A stretch of DNA of 11,302 nt, from assembly GCA_047518225.1 (NCBI GenBank), contig JAKZRK010000115.1, positions 1 to 11,302 of the forward strand, given 5' to 3'. Every line of letters begins with the position of its first letter. Within the stretch, counting starts at the first letter, position 1. Shown piece after piece: positions 1 to 6,011 of the stretch. The notes under the pieces are model-generated. The model made no database searches. It was not told the origin of the DNA and saw nothing but the letters and a program-made list of their open reading frames with translations. Made by a program: the position numbers and the translations under genes. The DNA comes from GCA-2731375 sp047518225. Lineage in GTDB: Bacteria; Pseudomonadota; Alphaproteobacteria; GCA-2731375.

Positions 1-59
1 TCGTAAATCTCCTCGAACTTCATCAATCTCAGTCCCTGTACTTGTTCTGTCCGCCGCAT
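1..59 (-). CDS. IS transposase, N-terminal fragment cut by window edge
   Basis: Only the first 19 codons are present: an ATG at 57-59 reading leftward gives MRRTEQVQGLRLMKFEEIY and then runs off the window. A strong ribosome binding site, GGAGGA, lies five bases upstream of the ATG, which supports a real start. From memory, the LMKFEEIY stretch resembles the N-terminus of ISNCY/IS1202-type transposases, which continue into a helix-turn-helix and a DDE integrase core. The gene is transcribed away from the AsmA gene, so it would not drive host genes in this window directly. Family assignment from 19 residues is tentative. Confidence 0.5.
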   Translation of the reverse strand, partial: MRRTEQVQGLRLMKFEEIY

Positions 60-89
60 CGAAGTCCTCCCTATGGAGACCTTCTAAAT

Positions 90-126
90 CCGGACAGATC
101 ATTTGGTACATAAACCGGACAGATCA
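90..126. repeat. Two direct repeats of CCGGACAGATCA in IS end
   Basis: The 12-mer CCGGACAGATCA occurs exactly at 90-101 and 115-126, with a 25-bp period. The copies lie just upstream of the transposase start, where IS ends carry transposase binding sites. They are probably part of the element rather than host regulatory DNA. Confidence 0.6.
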
Positions 127-220
127 CATGTTACCGACAGCCAAGCATCACAACCGGGACAAACCACCTCATGTTGGCTTATGCTTCCCCATGAGCGCGT
201 TCCAACCGCGGGGGTAGATC

Positions 221-2251
221 ATGCGGATCGGCAGGATCGTTGGCATTGTCGTCGTCGTATTAGTGGCCATCGTTGGAGGGGGCGCGGCTTACCTGGCCAG
301 CCTGGATGTGGATGAATACCGCGGCGCGATCGCCCGGGCGGCCCAGGACGCCACCGGCCGGGCCTTGCAGTTGGAAGGCCCCCTGGCCTTGTCGGTATCG
401 TTGACCCCAACCGTGTCGGGCGAGGGCATCAGCCTGGCCAACGCGCCCTGGGGCTCGCGGGCACAGATGTTGACCCTGCAACGTTTTGAAGTGCAGTTGC
501 AATTGCTGCCCTTGTTGTTGGGCGATGTCCAGGTCAACCGGTTGATTTTGATCGAACCGGATATCCTGCTGGAAACCAATGCCAAGGGCAGGCCCAACTG
601 GATATTCCAGGCGCCCGGCGAGCAGACAGGCGGGACGGCGGCGGCGGAGGGCGGCGTCGCGATACCCCATATTGGCCGTCTGTTGATCGAAAATGGCCTG
701 TTGACCTACCGCGACGGGGTCAGCGGCAGGACCACGAAGATCGCCTTGAAGTCGGTGGAGGCCGAGGCCAATTCGACCGACGATCCCCTGCAATTGAATG
801 TTCTGGCTGCCTTCAACGACGTGGCCGTGAGACTGAACGGCACCTTGGGCTCCCTGAAAAATGCCCTCGGCGGCGATCAACCCCTGCGGATCGATCTGAC
901 GGCGCGGGGCCTTGGCCTGACCGCCACAATAAAAGGGTCGGCCAAGGCGGCCGCCGGCACCCTGGATGCCCGGGTCGAGCTGTCGGCCGCCGATCTGTCC
1001 GGGCTGCGGCCCCTGGCCGGCGATGGGGTGCCGGCGAACGTGGGCCTGAGGCTCAGCGTCCTGGTCAAGGCTTCGGGCGGCAAGGCAGACTTCTCCGACC
1101 TTAAACTGAGCTTGGGCAACAGCGATCTGGCGGGAACCGTTAGTATCGACGTCAGTGGAAAGCTGCCGAATTTGACCGCTGATTTGACCGGCAAACGTCT
1201 CGATCTGGCTCAATTACGGCCGCCGGGCAAAAAGGACGGGGCGGATAAAGCGAAAGCGGGCACGAAAGCTAACCGGCCCGGCAAGGTATTTCCGACCGAA
1301 CGGCTTCCCTTCGATAGCCTTAGGGCCCTTGATGCCGATGTAAAATTGTCCCTGGGGGAAGTGGTAACGCCCGGCATCGGCCTGCGGGATCTATCGGCCG
1401 TCGCGGTCTTGAAAAACGGCCGCTTGACCCTGAAACCCATGCTCTTGACCGTGGCCGGCGGCACCGTGCGGCTTTCCGCCTCGGTTGATGCGGGCCGCAA
1501 AATTCCAGCCGTGACCTTTGAAATGACGGCGCCGAAACTGGACGTGGGACGCCTGTTGGACGAAAGCAAGACCACGAATCTGGTCCAGGGTACGGGCAAC
1601 CTGTCGATCAAATTGGCCGGCCGGGGTAATTCCGTGGCCGCCATCGCCGGCAGTCTGAACGGCGGCACCAAATTGCTCATGAACGAGGGCAAGGTGAAGA
1701 CGGAAGCTTTCGATGCCGCCATCGGCGGCCTGTCGGCGATCGTGGGCATGATGTCATCGGAGAAATCGGAATGGACGGTGCTGAATTGCGTTGCCTCCCG
1801 GTTTGAAATCAAGCAGGGCATCGCCACCTCCCAGGTGCTGCTGGCCGATACGGATTATTCCACCGTGGTGGGCGAGGGCAAAATGGACCTGGGCAGGGAA
1901 GTCCTGGCCATGAAAGTCTCGCCGCGGTCAAAATCGGCGACCCTGAACGTCGCCGTGCCCGTCAAGATTGGCGGCACCTTTGCCGAACCCACCTTCCGGC
2001 CCGATGAATTGGCCACGGCGCGGCGTTTGGGCGGCCTGCTGGGCGCCGCCACGTTTCCGCCCCTGGCCTTGCTGGCACTGGGGGATATGGGTAGCGGCGA
2101 AGATAATCCCTGTCTGAAGATCGCCAAGGGCGGCGGCAAAAAACCGGCCGCCAAGGCGGCGCAACCGGCGCTGGGCGGCGCAAATGATGCCGTCATGGCG
2201 CCCTTGGATGCCTTAAGAAAGGGCCTGGGCGGATTGTTCAAAAAGAACTAG
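221..2251 (+). CDS. AsmA family protein
   Basis: A 676-residue AsmA-family envelope protein. Residues about 5-25 form one hydrophobic signal anchor (rich in V, I, G and A), which would hold the protein in the inner membrane with a long periplasmic part. The AsmA N-terminal pattern follows: ATGRALQLEGPL near residues 44-55, an LTPTVSGEGISLANAPWG stretch near 61-78, and QVNRLILIEPDILLE near 103-117. The C-terminal AsmA-like domain (about 440-640) is rich in alternating beta-strand pattern and ends in a Lys/Ala-rich tail. The family is linked to outer-membrane biogenesis and phospholipid or LPS transport and is related to the bridge-like TamB/YhdP proteins. The start is supported by a GGGGG run at 210-214. 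The gene stands alone, with an IS end about 75 bp upstream, so its native promoter may have been altered. Confidence 0.9.
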   Translation: MRIGRIVGIVVVVLVAIVGGGAAYLASLDVDEYRGAIARAAQDATGRALQLEGPLALSVSLTPTVSGEGISLANAPWGSRAQMLTLQRFEVQLQLLPLLLGDVQVNRLILIEPDILLETNAKGRPNWIFQAPGEQTGGTAAAEGGVAIPHIGRLLIENGLLTYRDGVSGRTTKIALKSVEAEANSTDDPLQLNVLAAFNDVAVRLNGTLGSLKNALGGDQPLRIDLTARGLGLTATIKGSAKAAAGTLDARVELSAADLSGLRPLAGDGVPANVGLRLSVLVKASGGKADFSDLKLSLGNSDLAGTVSIDVSGKLPNLTADLTGKRLDLAQLRPPGKKDGADKAKAGTKANRPGKVFPTERLPFDSLRALDADVKLSLGEVVTPGIGLRDLSAVAVLKNGRLTLKPMLLTVAGGTVRLSASVDAGRKIPAVTFEMTAPKLDVGRLLDESKTTNLVQGTGNLSIKLAGRGNSVAAIAGSLNGGTKLLMNEGKVKTEAFDAAIGGLSAIVGMMSSEKSEWTVLNCVASRFEIKQGIATSQVLLADTDYSTVVGEGKMDLGREVLAMKVSPRSKSATLNVAVPVKIGGTFAEPTFRPDELATARRLGGLLGAATFPPLALLALGDMGSGEDNPCLKIAKGGGKKPAAKAAQPALGGANDAVMAPLDALRKGLGGLFKKN

Positions 2252-2270
2252 CCCTCAACCGGTTCCCCCG

Positions 2271-2301
2271 CCCGGAATAGTCCGGATCTGCTCTAATACT
2301 G
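2271..2301 (-). repeat. 3'-end repeat, copy A, with small hairpin
   Basis: This 31-bp stretch matches 3549-3579 at 25 positions without gaps. It spans the TAG stop of the DUF899 gene and its 3' flank, between that gene and the convergent AsmA gene. It holds a perfect small inverted repeat, CCGGA (2272-2276) and TCCGG (2281-2285) around ATAG. No T-run follows on either strand, so it is not a textbook intrinsic terminator, but it could be a REP-like or 3'-UTR element. Confidence 0.55.
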
Positions 2302-2988
2302 ATCACGCCGCTTGACCCAAGCCATTGTAAAAGACAGGCCGGCCTCGTCGCGGCCCATGGGCGTGAGGTCAAGAAGGTGATAGGTGGCGTTCAAAAAATC
2401 GAGGCCGCGGGCGTAGGTCGAATAGCTGTGGCAAATGCTCTTGTCCGGCAGCCGGTAAAAAACGCTCAGGCCCGGCTTTTCCTCGCCAGATACCTTGCCG
2501 GTGTAATTATAACCCCGCCCGTCGGCGTCATTGCCCGCTGGGAAGGTCACGCCGAAATCGGCACTGAATGTGCTGTCCGCCGCCGACACCCAATTGAATG
2601 TCCACCCCAATCGTTCCTTGTAGGCCAGCAGTTTTTCCAAGGGCGCGTTTGAAACCGCGACAAAGGCTGTGTTGCGCGCGCCAAGATGGGCATCGGTGCC
2701 GTTGAAATTGTCGGCCCAAAAAGAGCAACTTGGGCATCCTTCCGCCCAATCCGGCCCGAACATGAAATGTTGGACGATGAGCTGGCTGTGGGCCCCGAAA
2801 AGGTCGTCTAGACCCTGCTCGCCAGATGCCGTTTGGAATCTATAAGTCTTTTCGACCCTAACCAACGGCAATGCCCGGCGCTCGGCGGCCAGGCGGTCCC
2901 GCGCCTTGGTAAAGGCCTTTCCCTTGGCCAGCAGCGCCTTGCGCGCCGTTAGCCATTCCGCCTGCGAAACAATCTTTGGTGTGTGCAT
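2293..2988 (-). CDS. DUF899 family thioredoxin-like protein
   Basis: A 231-residue DUF899 protein, a predicted thioredoxin-fold family of uncertain reaction, probably cytoplasmic because no signal peptide is seen. The thioredoxin-like CxxC is C85-P-S-C88 in the context FGPDWAEGCPSCSFWAD. Other visible family features are VSNAPLEKL (about 112-120), GVTFPAGND and the conserved C-terminal HLLDLTPMGRDE (about 204-215). An upstream in-frame ATG exists at 3000, but it overlaps the ribosome binding site: GGAG at 2995-2998 sits six bases before the ATG at 2988. I therefore take MHTPK as the true start. It lies 64 bp downstream of the ArsR gene on the same strand, a pairing common in proteobacteria, so the two are probably one repressor-controlled transcript. 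A role in redox or general detoxification is an inference. Confidence 0.88.
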   Translation of the reverse strand: MHTPKIVSQAEWLTARKALLAKGKAFTKARDRLAAERRALPLVRVEKTYRFQTASGEQGLDDLFGAHSQLIVQHFMFGPDWAEGCPSCSFWADNFNGTDAHLGARNTAFVAVSNAPLEKLLAYKERLGWTFNWVSAADSTFSADFGVTFPAGNDADGRGYNYTGKVSGEEKPGLSVFYRLPDKSICHSYSTYARGLDFLNATYHLLDLTPMGRDEAGLSFTMAWVKRRDQY

Positions 2989-3012
2989 GATGTTCTCCAT
3001 TCCTAACGGCTG

Positions 3013-3033
3013 GCGGCACCTGCGTCGTGCCGC
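3013..3033 (-). other. Intergenic hairpin between arsR-type gene and DUF899 gene
   Basis: A perfect 7-bp inverted repeat, GCGGCAC (3013-3019) and GTGCCGC (3027-3033), with a 7-nt loop, lies in the 64-bp gap of the presumed operon. No T-run follows on the transcribed strand, so complete termination is unlikely. It may influence mRNA stability or the expression ratio of the two genes. Confidence 0.35.
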
Positions 3034-3052
3034 GAGTGAACAGGGCTAAATG

Positions 3053-3379
3053 TCACGGCAGCGACGTCTCCTGGTCCGTCAAATGACGGGCCAAGGCATC
3101 GAATTGTTGGTTCCAAAATATCTGGTACCCGGCAAGCCATTCGGCGGCGCCTTTCATGGGCGCCGCGACCAGGCAGCAATGGCGGCTGCGGCCGCGCTTT
3201 GCCACCGTCACGAGGCCGGCATCGGCAAGTACGCGCACATGCTTCGATACCGCGGTAAGGGACATATCAAAGGGTTCGGCAAGCTCGGACAAGGTTACTT
3301 CCCCCACGGCCAGCCGGGCCGCGATGGCACGTCTGGTCGAATCCGCGAGCGCGGAAAATGTGGCATCAAGCGTATGCAT
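3053..3379 (-). CDS. ArsR-family winged-helix transcriptional repressor
   Basis: A 108-residue ArsR/SmtB-type DNA-binding protein of the compact class that often controls SRPBCC and DUF899 genes. The N-terminus (DATFSALADSTRRAIAARL) is the typical first helix, and the recognition region is TLSELAEPFDMSLTAVSKHV (about 29-48), followed by LADAGLV and the wing (VAKRGRSRH). The C-terminus has the AAEWLAGYQIFWNQQFDAL helix seen in this class. The metal-binding ELCVC-type motif of classical ArsR/SmtB members is absent; two adjacent cysteines, C68-C69, follow the wing. A GTG nine bases upstream (3388) is possible, but the GGGG at about 3388-3391 is correctly spaced only for the ATG at 3379. Two operator-like sites upstream suggest autoregulation and control of the DUF899 gene. 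Confidence 0.9.
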   Translation of the reverse strand: MHTLDATFSALADSTRRAIAARLAVGEVTLSELAEPFDMSLTAVSKHVRVLADAGLVTVAKRGRSRHCCLVAAPMKGAAEWLAGYQIFWNQQFDALARHLTDQETSLP

Positions 3380-3402
3380 GGGCAGCACCCCAAATTATTT
3401 TT

Positions 3403-3425
3403 AGTCAACCATGTTTTTGATTAAA
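3403..3425. promoter_or_regulatory. ArsR operator-like site, proximal
   Basis: This site has the form AGTCAACC-N7-TGATTAAA, identical in its fixed bases and spacing to the site at 3441-3463. It lies 24 bp upstream of the ArsR-type start and would cover the putative -10 and transcription start of that gene, fitting a repressor site. Confidence 0.55.
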
Positions 3426-3446
3426 CAACTTGGCTAAAATAGTCAA
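3420..3446 (-). promoter_or_regulatory. Putative sigma70 promoter of arsR-DUF899 operon
   Basis: Reading leftward there is a -35 box TTGACT (3441-3446) and a -10-like TTTAAT (3420-3425), separated by 15 bp, shorter than the optimal 17. Both boxes overlap the paired operator-like sites, so repressor binding would block RNA polymerase. The call is a pattern match only. Confidence 0.4.
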
Positions 3447-3463
3447 CCGCCTGGTTGATTAAA
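3441..3463. promoter_or_regulatory. ArsR operator-like site, distal, with perfect dyad
   Basis: The second copy of AGTCAACC-N7-TGATTAAA lies 38 bp from the first. Inside it is a perfect dyad, TCAACC-GCCT-GGTTGA (3443-3458), as expected for a homodimeric winged-helix repressor. It overlaps the putative -35 box of the ArsR-type gene. Confidence 0.6.
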
Positions 3464-3548
3464 AATGCCAAATGGCAGGATTCCGGCCCTATCGCGGCCG
3501 TGATCCATTCAACATAAATTCTCATGGCCCAGTGTTTTCGCCCCGGTT

Positions 3549-3579
3549 GCCGGAATAGCCCGGAACCGCACTAATCCTG
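3549..3579 (-). repeat. 3'-end repeat, copy B, with small hairpin
   Basis: This is the diverged partner of 2271-2301 (25 of 31 positions identical). It spans the TAG stop of the HAD phosphatase gene and the flank beyond it. The small hairpin is kept in the transcribed strand: CCGGG and TCCGG around CTAT, with one G-U pair in place of the A-U pair of copy A. A shared CCGGTT lies further downstream in both copies at a different distance. Confidence 0.55.
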
Positions 3580-4215
3580 TAGCAGGGGGATAAGCGCTCT
3601 TACACCGTCAATGCTGTCGGCGCCGAAGACGCGAAAGTCATCGCTGGCGTGGGCCAGGGCCTCGGCCCGCTGGCCGGGACCGAAACCGGTCAGGACATGG
3701 ACGCCCCCGGCCAGGCCGGCATTGCGCCCCGCGCCCATGTCGGTGGGCAGATCGCCAACGATCCAGGACGGCGCCAGCTCTATACCCAGGGCCCCGGCCG
3801 CCTTTAACAACATGCCGGGATTGGGTTTGCGGTCCGCATGCTCGCGGTCATAGGGCGCTTCGGCCTCCGGGTGATAGGGGCAGGCGCAGACCGCATCCAC
3901 ACGGCCCCCCAGGGCGGCCAGATCGGCCATGATCTTGTCCTGCACGGCCTGGAATTCCGTCCACCCGTAGATCCCGCGCCCGACGCCGGATTGATTGCTT
4001 ACCAGGACCACGTGCAGGCCCCGCTGGTTGGCAAGCGCGATGGTCTCGCCGGCACCGGGGATCAGTTCGGTCTTTTCCACTTCGTGCAGATAGTGGGTTT
4101 CCACCACCACCACGCCGTCCCGGTCCAGAAATAATGCCGGCGCCGAACGCTGGCCGCCCAGGATTTCGATCCAAACGCCGTCCGCGTCCACGAAAGTCGG
4201 TGGCGATTTAGCCAT
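3571..4215 (-). CDS. HAD-IIIA family phosphatase, GmhB/HisB-N-like
   Basis: A 214-residue HAD-superfamily phosphatase of subclass IIIA. Motif I is D31-R-D33-G-V (nucleophile and acid/base aspartates), motif II is S73-NQSGVGRG, motif III is R129-K130-PNPGM, and motif IV is G154-DLPTD159. This order and the SNQSG and RKPNPGM signatures are those of D-glycero-D-manno-heptose-1,7-bisphosphate phosphatase (GmhB) and histidinol-phosphatase. The zinc loop is degenerate: CACPYHPE is present (C110, C112, H115), but the second Cys-x-Cys before RKP is replaced by E-H-A-D. A 27-residue N-terminal extension precedes the HAD core. The ATG overlaps the stop of the upstream dehydrogenase by 8 nt (ATGGCTAA), implying translational coupling. 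No other LPS heptose gene is nearby, so the substrate may be another phosphorylated compound from the same pathway. Confidence 0.82.
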   Translation of the reverse strand: MAKSPPTFVDADGVWIEILGGQRSAPALFLDRDGVVVVETHYLHEVEKTELIPGAGETIALANQRGLHVVLVSNQSGVGRGIYGWTEFQAVQDKIMADLAALGGRVDAVCACPYHPEAEAPYDREHADRKPNPGMLLKAAGALGIELAPSWIVGDLPTDMGAGRNAGLAGGVHVLTGFGPGQRAEALAHASDDFRVFGADSIDGVRALIPLLQD

Positions 4216-5185
4216 TGCCGGTCTGCAGAACCGCCGGATTGATCAGATAGTAGGGGTCCAACTTGCCATCAATGGCATCCAGGCAATTTTGCACCGCCCG
4301 CAGACCCATGGCGCGGAAGGCCTCGCGCGTCACGCCGGCGATATGGGGGCTAAGCAGGACATTTTCCAGGCTCAACAGGGGCAGATCCGGGGCCGGCGGC
4401 TCGTCACGGGTTACATCCAATCCGGCGGCGGCCAACGGGCCGTTGGTCAGGGCCTGGTATAGGGCATCCTCGTCCAACAAGGTGCCCCGGGCGGTATTGA
4501 TCAGCACCGCGCCCTTGCGCATGCGGGAGAATTCCTGGCCCGTCATCACCGGGCTGCCGTCTTGATTGCCGGGGCGATGCATGGTGACAATATCGGCCCG
4601 GTCCAGGGCGTCGCGGAAATCCTCCACATAGTCGTAGCCATGGCCCCGGACCACCCGTTTCGGCACGTAGGGGTCGGCCACGATGACATCCATGTCAAAG
4701 GCGGCGCAGCGCCGCGCCATGCGGGTGCCGATGCGGCCAAATCCGACGATCAGGATGGTCTTGCCCGCGACCTCGCCGGCGGTCAAGGCGTTGCGCCGGG
4801 TGTAATCCTGTTTGCGCACGGCGGCATCCAGGGGCAGGGCGTCCTTCACCGTGGCCAGCATCAACATGAAGGCATGCTCGCAGACGGCGTTGGAATTGGC
4901 CTCGCCGACCACGGCGAGGGGCAGGCCATGGGCCGTGGCCGCTGCCACGTCCACATTGTCGTAACCGACCCCATGGCGGGCGATCACCTTCAGGCTACCC
5001 CCTTTGGCGCAGGCTTCTGCGCCAAAGGGGGTAGTGCGCAGGACCAGCCCATGGCAGCCCGGAATAGCATCGATCAATTCCTGCTCCGTAGGCTCCACCA
5101 GGATTTCCACCTGGATGTCCGGGCGTTCCGCCAACAAGGCTTCCGCGTCCGGATGGAAGCGGCCAGCCAGTAAAATTTTCGGCAT
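4208..5185 (-). CDS. D-isomer-specific 2-hydroxyacid dehydrogenase (SerA-like)
   Basis: A 325-residue NAD-dependent D-2-hydroxyacid dehydrogenase, interconverting a 2-oxo acid and its D-2-hydroxy acid in the cytoplasm. The first catalytic-domain half contains LKVIARHGVGYDNVDV (about 65-80). The Rossmann domain has G148-F-G-R-I-G153, with D171 at the end of the second strand favouring NAD over NADP. Catalytic residues are R233 (NTARG), E262 (RDEPP) and H281 (SPHIAG). It resembles the dehydrogenase domain of 3-phosphoglycerate dehydrogenase without the ACT regulatory domain, so a catabolic or broad 2-hydroxyacid role is more likely than serine synthesis. It starts 6 bp after the aldolase stop and overlaps the phosphatase start by 8 nt. 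A perfect palindrome (4995-5034) falls in codons 51-64 and gives TTPFGAEACAKGGS. Confidence 0.9.
   Translation of the reverse strand: MPKILLAGRFHPDAEALLAERPDIQVEILVEPTEQELIDAIPGCHGLVLRTTPFGAEACAKGGSLKVIARHGVGYDNVDVAAATAHGLPLAVVGEANSNAVCEHAFMLMLATVKDALPLDAAVRKQDYTRRNALTAGEVAGKTILIVGFGRIGTRMARRCAAFDMDVIVADPYVPKRVVRGHGYDYVEDFRDALDRADIVTMHRPGNQDGSPVMTGQEFSRMRKGAVLINTARGTLLDEDALYQALTNGPLAAAGLDVTRDEPPAPDLPLLSLENVLLSPHIAGVTREAFRAMGLRAVQNCLDAIDGKLDPYYLINPAVLQTGNG
4995..5034. repeat. Perfect 18-bp inverted repeat with 4-nt loop inside a coding region
   Basis: The left arm 4995-5012 (CTACCCCCTTTGGCGCAG) and right arm 5017-5034 are exact reverse complements, separated by GCTT. The 40-bp palindrome lies inside the 2-hydroxyacid dehydrogenase gene. 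Compared with the usual family pattern, no residues appear to be added or lost, so it looks like local sequence replacement rather than insertion. Confidence 0.95.
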
Positions 5186-5191
5186 TTAAGT

Positions 5192-5950
5192 TTAACCCCG
5201 CGCGGCGGCGATTTCCTCGGCTGCCCTCAGGGCCAATAGCCGGCTGTCGTTGGCAATGGTGCAGAATTGGAAACCCTTTTTGAACAACCGCGCCGCCATT
5301 TCGCCGCTGGCGCAATGGCTGCCCGCCACCACGCCATTACGCTTGGCCGCGGCCAGAATGGTATCCATGGCGTCCACCACTTCCGAAATGGTCGGGTCGC
5401 CCGACGGCGGGTGGCCCAGGCTGATGGACAGATCCGCCGGGCCCACATAGATCGCGTCCAACCCGTCCGTGCTCATGATCTCATCGAGATTGTCCAACGC
5501 CGGCAAGGTCTCGATCATCGCCAGGGTGACGAGGGTGTCGTTGGCTTCCGAGGCATAATCGCCGCCGGCATACATGGCGGCCCGCACGGGACCAAAGCTG
5601 CGATAACCTTGGGGGAAATAGCGGCAGGCGCCGACGAACTTTTGGGCCTCTTCCCGGTTGTTGATCATCGGGCAAACGATGCCATAGGCGCCCGCGTCCA
5701 ATGCCTTCATGATGTGGATCGGGTCGTTCCAGGGCACCCGCACCAAAGGCGTCACATCCAGGGTGGAAATGGCCTGCAGCATGGTCACCGCCGCCTGATA
5801 ATCGACCAACCCGTGCTGCAAATCCACGGTGACGGAGTCGAACCCCGCATGGGTCATAACCTCGGCGCTGACCGAGCTGGGAATACCCAGCCAACCGTTG
5901 ACCACGGCACCGCCTTCGGCCCAGATTTTCTTTACATTGTTCGTGCGCAT
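5192..5950 (-). CDS. HpcH/HpaI family class II aldolase
   Basis: A 252-residue metal-dependent aldolase of the HpcH/HpaI (PF03328) family, which cleaves 2-oxo-4-hydroxy acids to pyruvate and an aldehyde (4-hydroxy-2-oxoheptanedioate, 2-dehydro-3-deoxy-glucarate or -rhamnonate types). Visible signatures: SVTVDLQHG (39-47) with D43 and the catalytic-base H46, VRVPWND (70-76) with R71, GAYGIVCPMINN (87-98), ALAMIETL-type motif with metal-binding E147, and YVGPADLSISLG (168-179) with metal-binding D173. The length is normal for the family. The start is supported by AGGA seven bases upstream. It lies 61 bp downstream of the SDR gene and 6 bp before the hydroxyacid dehydrogenase, in one apparent operon. 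The sequence does not fix which of the family's substrates is used. Confidence 0.9.
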   Translation of the reverse strand: MRTNNVKKIWAEGGAVVNGWLGIPSSVSAEVMTHAGFDSVTVDLQHGLVDYQAAVTMLQAISTLDVTPLVRVPWNDPIHIMKALDAGAYGIVCPMINNREEAQKFVGACRYFPQGYRSFGPVRAAMYAGGDYASEANDTLVTLAMIETLPALDNLDEIMSTDGLDAIYVGPADLSISLGHPPSGDPTISEVVDAMDTILAAAKRNGVVAGSHCASGEMAARLFKKGFQFCTIANDSRLLALRAAEEIAAARG

Positions 5951-6011
5951 GTTCGGATCCTAACCTGTCAATTACTTTTCGGTTCCAAGCCTATCAGTCA
6001 GCCCGCCTGGC

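Larger units (their letters stand above)
1..145 (-). mobile_element. 5' end of an insertion sequence (ISNCY/IS1202-like), partial
   Basis: This is the terminal part of an insertion sequence that continues past the left edge. It contains the start of a transposase gene reading out of the window, and a noncoding end with the exact 12-mer CCGGACAGATCA at 90-101 and again at 115-126, 25 bp apart. Iterated end motifs of this kind are typical transposase binding sites. Looser relatives (ACCGACAGCC near 134, ACCGGGACAAA near 151) may extend the array. The exact outer border is not visible because the other end is missing; I place it between about 126 and 170. The family label rests on the N-terminal peptide only. 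Confidence 0.55.

Noticed and set aside
103..315. 70-codon plus-strand frame at the IS/AsmA junction
   Set aside because: It runs from IS end sequence into the AsmA gene in another frame, with no ribosome binding site or homology features.
260..1213. 317-codon minus-strand frame opposite the AsmA gene
   Set aside because: It is rich in Q, G, R and A with no domain features and lies wholly within a well-supported AsmA coding region. It is a shadow frame.
4995..5034. Palindrome as an intrinsic transcription terminator
   Set aside because: There is no T-run on either side and it lies inside an intact coding region of an apparent operon, so termination is unlikely.
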